The notes below the pieces were generated by a model that was not told where the DNA came from, made no database searches, and saw only the letters and a program-made list of their open reading frames with translations. Both the position numbers and the translations under genes were made by a program. A stretch of 64,000 bases of DNA from Geomonas paludis. Lineage in GTDB: Bacteria; Desulfobacterota; Desulfuromonadia; Geobacterales; Geobacteraceae. Positions within the stretch are counted from its first letter, which is position 1. The number at the start of each line of letters is the position of its first letter. This document shows positions 56,356-64,000 of this stretch, in pieces. The stretch is taken from the NCBI RefSeq assembly GCF_014193585.1, contig NZ_BLXY01000006.1:124001-188000 (forward strand), given 5' to 3'.

Positions 56356-56940
56356 ATGCTCAGATACGGTTTGTTGGTGTGCTTGTTGTTGCTGACCCTC
56401 GGTTGCGGGGGCGGAGGTGGCAGTGCCGGGACCGGCAGCAGTGGCGGTAGCGGAGGCGGGACGGGTGGCGGCACAGGGGACAACGGCACCGGTACGATAG
56501 TCATACCTCCCCCCCAGGTGCAGCCCACCAGTGCGGTAGTGACCCTGTCGACGGTGGGAACCCTGCCACAGGGAAGCGCTATCGCCGGCGTGTCCGTCAC
56601 GCTGGGCCTGCCCGCCGGTGTCACGGTCGCAACCGACGCCAATGGCGCTGTGGCCGCCGGCGTGGTGACCGGCTCGGGACAGACCACTGGCCAGACCGCG
56701 GTAACGCTGACCACCCTCACCCCCGCCACCTCCACCACTGCGGGGTCGTTGCGGGTGGTGCTGGCCAGCAGCGCCCCGGCGGGGTTCACCACCGGCGAGT
56801 TCGCCAGGATCTATTGCGGCGTCAGCAGCGGAAGTTTTCCCAAGCCGTCAGACTTCTCAACTACCGACTTCCGGGCTGTCGACCTGCAGGGCGCCACCAT
56901 CACCGGCCTCTCCCCCATCTCCAGCGCGACCATCGAATAG
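56356..56940 (+). CDS. Lipoprotein with a cohesin-like domain
   Basis: A 194-residue envelope lipoprotein. CAGGAGG precedes its ATG. The signal ends in LLLLTLGCGGGGG, a clear lipobox with Cys17. A Gly/Ser/Thr linker covers residues 18-50. From residue 58 a beta-rich domain begins (AVVTLSTVGTLPQGSAIAGV, then VTVATDANGAVAAGVVTGSG, then GFTTGEFARIYCGVSSGSFP and ADLQ-like ending DFRAVDLQGATITGLS). The alternation of strands and the GEFA...F...D pattern resemble cohesin-type domains seen in Geobacter proteins. This is fold-level resemblance only. The next gene has a dockerin-like end. Confidence 0.7.
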   Translation: MLRYGLLVCLLLLTLGCGGGGGSAGTGSSGGSGGGTGGGTGDNGTGTIVIPPPQVQPTSAVVTLSTVGTLPQGSAIAGVSVTLGLPAGVTVATDANGAVAAGVVTGSGQTTGQTAVTLTTLTPATSTTAGSLRVVLASSAPAGFTTGEFARIYCGVSSGSFPKPSDFSTTDFRAVDLQGATITGLSPISSATIE

Positions 56941-56980
56941 ACGCCGGGTCCTCGGGTGTGAAACGATCCAGGAGGTCGTC

Positions 56981-59821
56981 ATGTGGTTTACCAAAGCACT
57001 TTCAGCAGTTTTATTACTGGCACTAACGGCACCCGCGGCCCAAGCCGCCACCATTCAGCTTCCCCGGACCGGCCAGACCCTTTGCTGGGACGTCGCCGGC
57101 GCCGTGATCGACTGCACCGGCACCGGGATGGACGGGGAGACGCAGATCGGCCACGAGTGGCCGTCGCCGCGCTTTACCGACAACGGCAACGGCACCTTGA
57201 CCGACACCATGACCGGCCTGGTCTGGCTCCAGAACGCCAACTGTTTTGGCAGCGTCACCTGGCAACAGGCGCTGGACACGGCCAATTCCTTCGCCAGCGG
57301 CTCGTGCGGCCTCAGCGACGGCTCGGTGGCGGGAGAGTGGCGGCTCCCCAACCGCAAGGAACTGTTGAGCATCAGCAGCCAGAACGTGGCCGACGGCGGG
57401 GCCTGGTTGAACAGCCAGGGGTTCGTGAACGGCCAGCACACCTACTACTGGACCTCGGACACCGACCTCAACTACGCCGGGGCCTACAAGTGGATCGTCC
57501 ATCCCGTCGGTGCGGCCTATCCGGAAAGCTGGAACACCCCGCCCGTCCCCGGCCGGATGGTCATGCTGGTACGCAACCCGGCCCAGGTCACCCTGAGCGC
57601 CGCCGTAGCCGACGGCAGCGGCAGCATCACCTCCGCCAACCCGCTCACCGTCGCCTACGGCTCGGCGGCCGCGTTCACCGTTGCGCCCGACCCCGGTTAC
57701 CTGCTGGCGGGGAGCGTCGGCGGGACCTGCCCACCGGGCTCCTTCAACGGCAACGTCTATAACCTCGGTGTCGCTACCGCGGATTGCACCGTGAACTTCT
57801 CGTTCACTCCGCAGACCTACACCATCGCGACCACCACGACCGGCAGCGGCACCCTCAGCTGCACGCCGGCGGCCAGCGCAAGCTTCGGCACCCCCGTATC
57901 CTGCACGGCGACCGCGACAGCCGGAAACCATGTCGCCACGGCCACCGTGGACGGCCTCAACCAGGCGACGGCAGGCGGGACCAGCTATACCTACTCCTTC
58001 GGCCCGTTGGACGCCGACCACACCATTGCGGTGGCGTTCGACATCAACAACTACCAGCTCACCTTCACCGTCGACGGCAACGGCAGCATCACCGGGAGCA
58101 GCAATCAGAACGTCGACCATGGGGGGACCGCAGCGGCGGTCACCGCCGTCCCCGGCACCGGCTCGCACTTCGTGAACTGGACCGGAAACAACGGTTTCGT
58201 CACCACGACGGCCAACCCCCTGACCGTGACCGACGTGGCGGCGGGTCTTGTGGTTACCGCTCACTTCGCCCTGGACACCTACCTGGTAACGCCGGCGAGC
58301 CCAGTCAACGGCAGGATCATCCCGTCATCGCCCCAGACCGTCGCCTACCAGGGGGCCACCACGTTCACCCTGGTCCCCGACACCGGCTACCAGGTAGCCT
58401 CGGCAGCGGGATGCGGCGGCACCCTGAACGGCACCACCTACACGACCGGGGCCATAACCGGCAACTGCTCGATCAGCGCTTCCTTCACGCCGATCAGGTA
58501 CACCATCGCCACCACCAGCGGCAGCGGGGGGAGCATCACCTGCACCCCGGCTGCCACCGCCGACTACAACGGGACGGTTTCCTGCACCGCGCTGGCTGAC
58601 AGCAGCTATCACATCGCCAACGTCACGGTGGACACGGTGAACCAGCCGGCCGCCGCCGGGACCTCCTCGTTCAGCTACCAGTTCGCAGCCATCAACGCCA
58701 ACCACGACCTCCGAGCCGGGTTCGCCATCAACAGCTACACCGTGAGCTACACCGCTGGCGACCACGGCACGCTCACCGAGGCAGCAACGCAGAGCGTCGA
58801 CCATGGCGGCAGCACCGCCGCAGTCAGCGCCGTCCCGGCGACCGGCTACCACTTCCTGGGGTGGACCGGGAGCAACGGTTTCACCTCCTCCGCCAATCCC
58901 CTGGTGCTGACCGGTGTGACCGGGAACATGGCGCTAAGCGCCGCCTTCGCCATCAACAGCTACACCGTGAGCTACACCGCTGGCGACCACGGCACGCTCA
59001 CCGGGACGGCAGCGCAGAGCGTCGACCATGGCGGCAGCACCGCCGCAGTCAGCGCCGTCGCGGCGACCGGCTACCACTTCCTGGGGTGGACCGGGAGCAA
59101 CGGTTTCACCTCCTCCGCCAACCCCCTGGTGCTTGCCGGCGTGACCGGGAACGTGGCGGTAAGCGCCACCTTCGGCATCGACACGCACCAGGTCACCCCG
59201 GCAGCAGCCGTTCACGGGGTGATCACCCCGGCGACGGTGCAGACCGTAGAGTACGGGACCGTGGCCAGCTTCACCCTGTCGCCTGATACCGGCTACCGCA
59301 TCGCCTCCGTCAGCGGTTGCGCAGGGATGCTCACCGGTGCGACCTACGCCACCGCCCCGGTTACCGCGGACTGCACCGTCGCCGTCAGCTTCAACGCCAT
59401 TTTCTACCCCTTGACCGCCACCAGCGCCGATGACAAGGGGACCATCACTTGCCCGGCCGAGACCATCCACGGCGGGAGCGCCACCTGCACCATGACGGCC
59501 AAGGCAGGCTTCCACCTGGCCACCCTCTCCGACAACGGCAGCGACTGCCTGGGCCAGGTCGCCGACGGCAGCTATGTGCTGAAGGACGTGACCGCGGCGC
59601 ACACGGTCGCGGCCAGCTTCGCCACCAACAGCTACACGCTGCCCGAGGTGCAGGCGGCCTACCGGTCCATGCTGGGACAGGCGCAGCTGTCCGACGGCGA
59701 CAAGGGGTTCTTCGATGTCGCACCGCTTGGGGCTGACGGACGGCCTGTTCCCGACGGCGTCATCGACGTCGCCGACCTGATCATCATGCTGCGGCAGATG
59801 GTGGGAGCGGTGAACTGGTAG
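56981..59821 (+). CDS. Large secreted repeat protein: DUF1566, InlB-type repeats, dockerin-like tail
   Basis: A 946-residue secreted protein. Signal peptide 1-22 (AVLLLALTAPAAQAATI). Residues 25-205 are a DUF1566 domain (SPRFTDNGNGTLTDTMTGLV, WRLPNRKELLSISS, YYWTSDTDLNYAGAYKW). Residues 210-880 are a chain of about ten divergent InlB B-repeat (flagellar-type bacterial repeat) domains with GYHFLGWTGSNGF-like cores and pairs of Cys (GCGGTLNGTTYTTG ... NCSISASF). Two adjacent repeats are nearly identical over 225 bp. The last 50 residues read SDGDKGFFDVAPLGADGRP then DGVIDVADLIIMLRQMVGA, an EF-hand-like dockerin. AGGAGG lies upstream. Likely an extracellular adhesin or matrix protein. Confidence 0.88.
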   Translation: MWFTKALSAVLLLALTAPAAQAATIQLPRTGQTLCWDVAGAVIDCTGTGMDGETQIGHEWPSPRFTDNGNGTLTDTMTGLVWLQNANCFGSVTWQQALDTANSFASGSCGLSDGSVAGEWRLPNRKELLSISSQNVADGGAWLNSQGFVNGQHTYYWTSDTDLNYAGAYKWIVHPVGAAYPESWNTPPVPGRMVMLVRNPAQVTLSAAVADGSGSITSANPLTVAYGSAAAFTVAPDPGYLLAGSVGGTCPPGSFNGNVYNLGVATADCTVNFSFTPQTYTIATTTTGSGTLSCTPAASASFGTPVSCTATATAGNHVATATVDGLNQATAGGTSYTYSFGPLDADHTIAVAFDINNYQLTFTVDGNGSITGSSNQNVDHGGTAAAVTAVPGTGSHFVNWTGNNGFVTTTANPLTVTDVAAGLVVTAHFALDTYLVTPASPVNGRIIPSSPQTVAYQGATTFTLVPDTGYQVASAAGCGGTLNGTTYTTGAITGNCSISASFTPIRYTIATTSGSGGSITCTPAATADYNGTVSCTALADSSYHIANVTVDTVNQPAAAGTSSFSYQFAAINANHDLRAGFAINSYTVSYTAGDHGTLTEAATQSVDHGGSTAAVSAVPATGYHFLGWTGSNGFTSSANPLVLTGVTGNMALSAAFAINSYTVSYTAGDHGTLTGTAAQSVDHGGSTAAVSAVAATGYHFLGWTGSNGFTSSANPLVLAGVTGNVAVSATFGIDTHQVTPAAAVHGVITPATVQTVEYGTVASFTLSPDTGYRIASVSGCAGMLTGATYATAPVTADCTVAVSFNAIFYPLTATSADDKGTITCPAETIHGGSATCTMTAKAGFHLATLSDNGSDCLGQVADGSYVLKDVTAAHTVAASFATNSYTLPEVQAAYRSMLGQAQLSDGDKGFFDVAPLGADGRPVPDGVIDVADLIIMLRQMVGAVNW
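58726..59175 (+). repeat. Two nearly identical 225-bp (75-codon) direct repeats within the large surface protein
   Basis: Copy 1 at 58726-58950 and copy 2 at 58951-59175, each starting CATCAACAGCTACACCGTGA in the first and with the same words in the second, with few differences (for example GAGGCAGCAACG against GGGACGGCAGCG). They encode the same InlB-type domain. The low divergence points to recent duplication. Confidence 0.9.
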
Positions 59822-59836
59822 CAGCCCCAAAGGCAA

Positions 59837-59878
59837 AAAAGCCCCGGTGACGTCAGGTCGCCGGGGCTTTTGTTTTTT
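59837..59878 (+). terminator. Intrinsic terminator of the surface cluster
   Basis: AAAAGCCCCGG pairs with CCGGGGCTTTT over a 13-base loop and is followed by a T-rich tract. It lies 16 bases past the stop of the large repeat protein. Confidence 0.92.
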
Positions 59879-60040
59879 CAAGTGCGGACTCCGCAGCGAC
59901 TCCATGCGGGGGATGTTTTTTACTTGCGACCGTGGTACGGCCTTGGTATAACGCCGACATTAAAACAAATCAAAGAACAGGCGCTGGCCGGGAACAACAT
60001 GCTGGCAGCGCAACTACCTATGCGGCACAGGAGAAGGTGC

Positions 60041-61264
60041 ATGATCAGCATCGAGGAAGCACAACGCATAATTCTCGGTCGTATCGATCCGTTGCAGGCG
60101 GAAAAGGTCACCTGTTTCCAGGGACTGAACCGGGTCACCACCGAGGACCACATCGCCCCGTGGGACATTCCTCCGGCCGACAACTCGGCCATGGACGGCT
60201 TTGCCTTCAACCATGCCGGGCTCGTCGACGGCACCCTCAGAGTGACCGGATTCCTGCCCGCGGGAGAGGTGCGCGAGACGCCGGTGCCGCCGGGTGAGGC
60301 GATCAAAATCATGACTGGCGCCCCCCTCCCCCCCGGGTGCGACTCCGTCGTCCCCATCGAGGACGTGGAGGACCAGGGAGAGCTGATCCGGCTGCGCGGT
60401 CCGGTCAAGGCGGGCAGCCACGTGCGCCAGCGCGGTGAGGACATCAGCCGCGGCCAGGTCGTGATCAGGGCGGGTTCCCTGCTGCGCCCGCAGGAGATCG
60501 GCATGCTCTCGGCCATGGGGAACACCGCGGTGCCGGTCCACCGCAGCGCGCGCGTCGCCATACTCTCCACCGGCGACGAGCTCCTGGAACCCGGCTCCAT
60601 GCCGGTGCCGGGGAAGGTCATCAACAGCAACAGCTACAGCCTCGCCGCCCAGGTACTCGATGCAGGGGGGGAGCCGCGGCTCCTGGGCATCGCCGCCGAC
60701 AACCTCGAGGCGACCTGCGAGAAGATCCAGCAGGGCCTTGAGTGCGACCTGCTGGTGATAAGCGGGGGCGTTTCGGTGGGGGACCGGGATTACGTGAAGG
60801 CAGCCATCGAGCAGCTCGGGGGCGAGGTCGGTTTTTGGAAGGTCGACATGAAGCCGGGCAAGCCGCTCGCCTTCGCCATGCTGAACGGGACGCCGATCTT
60901 CGCCCTGCCGGGGAACCCGGTCGCCGCCATGGTCTCCTTCGAACTTTTCGTGCGCCCCTGCATCCTGAAGGCCATGGGTCACCGCGGGGTTTTCCGCCCC
61001 CGGGTGCAGGCGACCCTGCAGGAGGCCATCGCCAACAAGGGGGGGCGCCCGCACCTCGTGCGCGGCATCGTCTCCCGAAACGGAGAGCGCTACCAGGTTT
61101 CCAGCACCGGCAACCAGAGTTCGGGGCGCCTATCCTCGCTGGTCCTTGGCAACGCCCTGATGAAGCTGGCGCCGGAGACGGCCTACCCAGCCGGGTCGGA
61201 GATCGAGGTGATCCTCCTGGACCGCGGCTTCGAGATGGAAGAGATGCGCGATGCCGCTCTTTGA
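60041..61264 (+). CDS. moeA: Molybdopterin molybdenumtransferase
   Basis: A 407-residue enzyme that inserts molybdate into adenylylated molybdopterin, the last step of molybdenum cofactor synthesis. The start at 60041 (MISIEEAQRIILGRID) has AGGAGAAGG upstream; the frame is open further but without support. Conserved parts: PPADNSAMDGFAFNHAG, GEAIKIMTGAPLPPGCDSVV, VAILSTGDELLEPG, ISGGVSVGDRDYVKAAIE and FALPGNPVAAMVSFELFVRP. Length is normal. No other moa/mob genes are in the window. Confidence 0.95.
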   Translation: MISIEEAQRIILGRIDPLQAEKVTCFQGLNRVTTEDHIAPWDIPPADNSAMDGFAFNHAGLVDGTLRVTGFLPAGEVRETPVPPGEAIKIMTGAPLPPGCDSVVPIEDVEDQGELIRLRGPVKAGSHVRQRGEDISRGQVVIRAGSLLRPQEIGMLSAMGNTAVPVHRSARVAILSTGDELLEPGSMPVPGKVINSNSYSLAAQVLDAGGEPRLLGIAADNLEATCEKIQQGLECDLLVISGGVSVGDRDYVKAAIEQLGGEVGFWKVDMKPGKPLAFAMLNGTPIFALPGNPVAAMVSFELFVRPCILKAMGHRGVFRPRVQATLQEAIANKGGRPHLVRGIVSRNGERYQVSSTGNQSSGRLSSLVLGNALMKLAPETAYPAGSEIEVILLDRGFEMEEMRDAAL

Positions 61265-61366
61265 TCGACCGTAACCGGCCAGCGCTAAGAAAAGGGGAAG
61301 AAAAGGGGACAGGCTACTTTTTCATCTCCCCTTTTCTGTGTCCCCGGAAAAAGCGGAAAAAAGCGG

Positions 61367-61400
61367 AACCCCGGCGGCTAAGACCGTCGGGGTTCTTTTT
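61367..61400 (+). terminator. Intrinsic terminator after moeA
   Basis: AACCCCGGCGG pairs with CCGTCGGGGTT (one wobble), followed by five T. It lies about 100 bases past the moeA stop; the interval carries a fragment of the GGGGACAGG element near 61303. Confidence 0.85.
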
Positions 61401-61456
61401 GTTCGGAGGGGAGGCTTTGATCATGGTCGGCACTCATGCCTTCACATGGTCGGCAC

Positions 61457-61795
61457 TCACGCCTTCTTGACGTACTCCGACTTCAGCTGCATGGCGCCGA
61501 TGCCGTCGATCTTGCAGTCGATGTCGTGGTCGCCGTCGACGAGACGGATGTTCCTGACCTTGGTGCCGACCTTGACCACCAGCGAGGAGCCCTTGATCTT
61601 CAGGTCCTTGATCACGGTGACCGAATCGCCGTCCTGGAGCTGGTTGCCGAAAGCGTCATGCACGACATTCTCGGCGGGAGTTTCCTCCGGCGCCGCCTGG
61701 GGCCACTCGTTGCCGCACTCGGGGCAGACATAGAGGGCGCCGTCTTCGTAGGTATATTCGGAACTGCAGGAGGGACATTTGGGGAGGGTTGTCAT
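61457..61795 (-). CDS. PhnA/YjdM family zinc-ribbon protein
   Basis: A 112-residue protein of the YjdM (formerly PhnA) family. The start at 61795 has AAGGAT upstream. The N-terminal zinc ribbon has [13 protein letters not shown] and [11 protein letters not shown] (four Cys). The C-terminal domain ([38 protein letters not shown], then [19 protein letters not shown]) is the family's beta-rich part. The role is unresolved; it is not a proven phosphonoacetate hydrolase. It stands alone; two 21-base near-copies (ATGGTCGGCACTCA) follow its stop. Confidence 0.93.
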   Translation of the reverse strand: MTTLPKCPSCSSEYTYEDGALYVCPECGNEWPQAAPEETPAENVVHDAFGNQLQDGDSVTVIKDLKIKGSSLVVKVGTKVRNIRLVDGDHDIDCKIDGIGAMQLKSEYVKKA

Positions 61796-61944
61796 GTTGA
61801 TCCTTTGTCTGTGAGATAGGCGCGGAAGCAGAACGCCGCGTCGCACCAGAATTAACCTCATTGGCCATCTCGTTGTCAAGGAAAGAGTAGCGCTGCCCAC
61901 TTGCTGCCAGCCCATGTGATGCCTCTGAACTGAAGCTAAGGGAC
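61796..61944. other. Leader of the PhnA-like gene; nothing else seen
   Basis: No gene, repeat or stem-loop of note apart from the promoter region needed for the minus-strand gene. Its start is followed by AAAGGAT. Confidence 0.4.
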
Positions 61945-62144
61945 GTGACGGAAGAAGTGTTCGAGATCCTTCGCTGGAAGGAAGTACCGCTCAAATTGGG
62001 AAAGAAAAAACAGAGAAAGAGCATGAGGCACTGTACAACGTGTTGTACTTTGGCTACCGCCCCGAGGACAACCCGCAGAATCCCCCGGAGACGTCACCTG
62101 CGCCCAAGGCAGAACAGGTCTCTCGCGGCATGACTGACCGGTGA
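61945..62144 (+). pseudogene. Possible small gene interrupted by a -1 shift at an A6 run (uncertain)
   Basis: A reading frame from GTG at 61945 ([19 protein letters not shown]) runs into AAAGAAAAAACAG near 62005. In the -1 frame beyond the A-run a plausible protein continues (EKEHEALYNVLYFGYRPEDN) to a stop at 62144. Neither piece is a recognised family. It could be a decayed gene, a gene using slippage on six A, or chance. The minus strand here is only read-through from the tRNA region. Confidence 0.25.
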
Positions 62145-62162
62145 CGGATGACGACGCCGGGC

Positions 62163-62191
62163 AAAAAAAAAGGAATCCCGAAGGATTCCTT
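62163..62191 (-). terminator. Terminator after tRNA-Gly
   Basis: On the minus strand AAGGAATCC, a four-base loop and GGATTCCTT are followed by eight or more T. It lies 11 bases past the tRNA 3' end. Confidence 0.9.
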
Positions 62192-62201
62192 GTTGTAAGT
62201 A

Positions 62202-62276
<75 letters not shown>

Positions 62277-62426
62277 TCAGCAGAGATCCGTTTTATAGCA
62301 AAACCCTCCGCACCCGTCAACCCAAAAATCTGCTTCAGCTGCTAAATTTTTCTCCGGCGTGAAAAAACCGCGCTGGGTCGGCGTCTTCCGCGGATCTGCT
62401 CTGCGGGCGGCTTCGCGTCCTACCCG

Positions 62427-62804
62427 TCACTTGCCGGTGAGCAGCTTCCGGATCATTTCGTAGATCTCCTTGGGGACGAAGGGCTTCATCAGGATCCCCT
62501 TTGCTCCGGCGTCGAGAGCGGCCTGCGTGTCGCAGTCGAAATCGGAAGCGCTGGCCACCAGCACCCGGGCGTTGGGGTCCAGGGCCAGCAGGTCCCTGGT
62601 CGCTTCGATGCCGTTTGTGTCCGGCATGTAGATGTCCATGATCACGATATGCGGGCGCAGGGCGCGGTACCGCTCCAGCGCCTCGGCACCGTCGCCGGCC
62701 TCGCCGACCACCGTGAAACCGATCTTTTCCAGCAGGGCGCGCAGCACCTGGCGGAAAAATATCTCGTCGTCGACGATGAGTATCCTGACGTCCTTCAAAG
62801 CCAT
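62427..62804 (-). CDS. Single-domain response regulator (CheY-like)
   Basis: A 125-residue receiver with no output domain. It has the acidic pocket ILIVDDEIFF (D12, D13), the phospho-acceptor D57 in IVIMDIYMPDTNG, Ser in VLVASASDFD in place of the usual Thr-type position, and the conserved Lys in ILMKPFVPKE. The start at 62804 has AGGTATG upstream. Single-domain receivers act on motility or in phosphorelays; no kinase is adjacent. The gap 62277-62426 separates it from tRNA-Gly. Confidence 0.93.
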   Translation of the reverse strand: MALKDVRILIVDDEIFFRQVLRALLEKIGFTVVGEAGDGAEALERYRALRPHIVIMDIYMPDTNGIEATRDLLALDPNARVLVASASDFDCDTQAALDAGAKGILMKPFVPKEIYEMIRKLLTGK

Positions 62805-62871
62805 GCATACCTCCGCACGCTGATTTCAGCCGCTGTTTAGCTTCCTCTTATACTTTCTTTACGGTTAAAAG

Positions 62872-63438
62872 TCAAAAATGCTGTCTGATTTTTTTCGCTT
62901 CTGCCAGACGGTACAGTGCCGCCAGTGCATGACTGCTGTAATAGTGACAGACGCGCTCGAAACCGAAAGGAGACAACTGCCTGTCCAGTTCGTCATGGTT
63001 GTAACTCTTGGCGTTGCCGTCGCAACTGTAATAGTGCTGCAGCACCGACCCACAGGCCATATCGTCCTGCCTGCTGTTCACCTCGATCAGGAACAGGCCG
63101 CCCGGGCGCAGGTTCGCCACCACGTTATCGAGGTACTGCTTTTTCCGGTTGCGCGTGGCCAGAATGTTGAAGACGAAGGTGCACAGCACCAGGTCCACGG
63201 CCAGCCCCGCCTGGGCCAGTTCCCCGACTGTCAACAATCCCGCCAGCCGCCCCGCCTGGGGATGGGCGGCGAGCGCCTTGACCTGTTCCGGCACATCGGC
63301 CGCATAGACCTCGAAGCCCTGTTCGGTGAGATAGAGGGCGTTGCGCAAAAGGCCCGCCCCGTAGTCGAGCACCCTGTGCACCTTGGCGAGCCTGAAGTAG
63401 CGCGCGTAGCGGATTACGCTGGTGGCTGGTATGAGCAT
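62872..63438 (-). CDS. Class I SAM-dependent methyltransferase
   Basis: A 188-residue Rossmann-fold methyltransferase of unknown substrate. The SAM-binding motif is VHRVLDYGAGLLRNALYLT (variant of VLDxGxGxG), followed by GFEVYAADVPEQVKALA and the later NLRPGGLFLIEVNSRQDDM. The N-terminal helix MLIPATSVIRYARYFRLAK matches small-molecule methyltransferases. The start at 63438 has no strong ribosome site (CCGACATGCTC). No partner gene is adjacent; it diverges from the riboswitch at 63636. Confidence 0.85.
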   Translation of the reverse strand: MLIPATSVIRYARYFRLAKVHRVLDYGAGLLRNALYLTEQGFEVYAADVPEQVKALAAHPQAGRLAGLLTVGELAQAGLAVDLVLCTFVFNILATRNRKKQYLDNVVANLRPGGLFLIEVNSRQDDMACGSVLQHYYSCDGNAKSYNHDELDRQLSPFGFERVCHYYSSHALAALYRLAEAKKIRQHF

Positions 63439-63635
63439 GTCGGTCTCCCGCCTTGCCGCTGCTGTCGCAGTCTGCCAGGCATGCGGCCGGATGTGGAGGT
63501 TGGCAACCGGTCAATTGTATAGCAATCCGGCAAAAGATTAACCGACTCCAATACAAATTTCGGCGTCGGCGCCGTTTACGTTTTTTTGTAAAAATGGGTT
63601 GACAGCAGGCGGGGGCGTTATTATTATCATGCCCT
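63439..63635. other. Divergent intergenic region upstream of the riboswitch
   Basis: Must hold the promoter of the riboswitch transcript. TTGACA at 63599-63604 with a 17-base spacer and TATTAT-like sequence (TTATTATCAT near 63620-63629) is a plausible sigma-70 promoter. No gene is seen. Confidence 0.6.
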
Positions 63636-63742
63636 GTAAAGGGGAGTAGCTATCGGCCGGAGAAATGGCCGACCTTCGGTTCGTCAAGACGGTGGCAACA
63701 CCCGGACCCGAGGTTAATTCTTTTAACGGCAAGACCTTTACC
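63636..63742 (+). ncRNA. yybP-ykoY (manganese) riboswitch
   Basis: The RNA carries the signature elements of the yybP-ykoY class. GTAAAGGGGAGTAGC (63636-63650) opens the aptamer, a hairpin follows (TCGGCCG...CGGCCGA), then TTCGTCAAGACGG, GGCAACACCCGG and the closing GGCAAGACCTTTACC (63728-63742). GTAAAGG pairs with CCTTTAC to form P1. This class binds Mn2+ and usually raises expression of exporters when metal is high. Confidence 0.9.
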
Positions 63743-63781
63743 TGTAGCGAGCAGTCGCCCCGGGTAAAGGTCTTTTTTTTT
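63733..63781 (+). terminator. Expression-platform terminator of the riboswitch
   Basis: GACCTTTACC (63733-63742) pairs with GGTAAAGGTC (63763-63772) and is followed by nine T. Its left arm is also the right strand of P1, so the terminator and the ligand-bound aptamer are mutually exclusive. Metal binding should prevent termination. Confidence 0.88.
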
Positions 63782-63853
63782 ACCGTCACAGGCGCCGTCG
63801 TGCTGTGACGGCGCCCTTTGCAAACGGGCAAGTACCCGAAAGGAGAGGAGAAT

Positions 63854-64000
63854 ATGGAACAGAAACAATACATGACCCAGGTGAAGAGAAAATCGCCGAG
63901 AAAGAAAAAGGAGACCAGGGAGCCGGTACTGAAGAACGTGGTGTCGCTCAGGGTGAGCGACCAGGAGAAGCGTCTGCTGGAGCGTCTCACCAAGGCGACC
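63854..64000 (+). CDS. Small basic protein after the Mn2+ riboswitch (cut by window edge)
   Basis: The first 49 residues of a protein starting at 63854, with AGGAGAGGAG just upstream. The N-terminus is very basic (KRKSPRKKKETREP). It is followed by NVVSLRVSDQEKRLLERLTK, which looks like the strand and first helix of a ribbon-helix-helix DNA-binding fold. It has no hydrophobic segment, so it does not start like a manganese exporter (MntP, TerC or P-type ATPase). It may be a regulator in the same transcript as one. The rest is outside the window. Confidence 0.7.
   Translation, partial: MEQKQYMTQVKRKSPRKKKETREPVLKNVVSLRVSDQEKRLLERLTKAT

Overview
The window is about 64 kb of GC-rich chromosome from a member of the Geobacterales, most like Citrifermentans/Geomonas-type Geobacter. 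The evidence is a complete oxidative TCA block with a four-subunit 2-oxoacid:ferredoxin oxidoreductase, a monomeric NADP-isocitrate dehydrogenase, a lactate region without a classical LldD, a DcuB-type dicarboxylate carrier under sigma-54 control, a calcium-independent-looking NrfA, the carboxyspermidine route to polyamines, and many short palindromic repeats. No phage, insertion sequence, CRISPR array or defence island is visible.

Layout. 1-2.7 kb: proS (cut by the left edge) and ispG. 2.8-6.3 kb: isochorismatase-like hydrolase, a 52-bp tandem repeat array, a YtcJ-like amidohydrolase, and a YbhB/PEBP protein. 6.4-10.9 kb: RlmD-type RNA methyltransferase, tRNA nucleotidyltransferase-like HD protein and an HD-GYP protein. 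11.1-17.6 kb: icd, mdh and korDABC, all on the minus strand, with a palindromic operator over the icd promoter. 17.8-20.3 kb: aspS and a LysM lipoprotein. 20.6-30.5 kb: the lactate/2-hydroxyacid region. It has a minus-strand run lldP-lrgA-lrgB-glcD-glcF-fadR-type regulator and a divergent plus-strand pair lutC and a lutB-lutA fusion. The region between them carries a promoter overlapped by a FadR/LldR-like palindrome. 30.5-32.3 kb: three small or periplasmic proteins. 32.5-37.4 kb: a polyamine operon (XRE-cupin regulator, carboxynorspermidine synthase, nspC, speA). 37.8-38.7 kb: folD. 38.9-43.9 kb: dcuB preceded by a sigma-54 promoter, a DctD-like regulator and a periplasmic-binding-domain histidine kinase. 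43.9-49.7 kb: RbgA-like GTPase, ferritin-like protein, YyaL/DUF255 protein, HIT protein, a small two-lobed hypothetical and an HPP membrane protein. 50-53 kb: nrfA with a strong sigma-54 promoter and its likely PAS-sigma-54 activator. 53.4-59.8 kb: an exported coiled-coil protein, a TPR protein and a three-gene surface cluster (DUF1566 protein, cohesin-like lipoprotein, large repeat protein with a dockerin-like tail). 60-64 kb: moeA, a PhnA/YjdM-type protein, tRNA-Gly, a CheY-like receiver, a methyltransferase, and a yybP-ykoY (Mn2+) riboswitch before a gene cut by the right edge.

How it works together. Lactate taken up by LldP can be oxidised by the Lut proteins or by GlcDF, and LrgAB may move pyruvate. 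The carbon then feeds the TCA enzymes, DcuB exchanges fumarate and succinate, and NrfA is a periplasmic electron sink. The most interesting items are the possible cohesin-dockerin pair on the cell surface, the two independently readable sigma-54/enhancer circuits (nrfA and dcuB), the coiled-coil insertion in LldP, and the Mn2+ riboswitch in front of a small basic protein that is not an obvious metal exporter.
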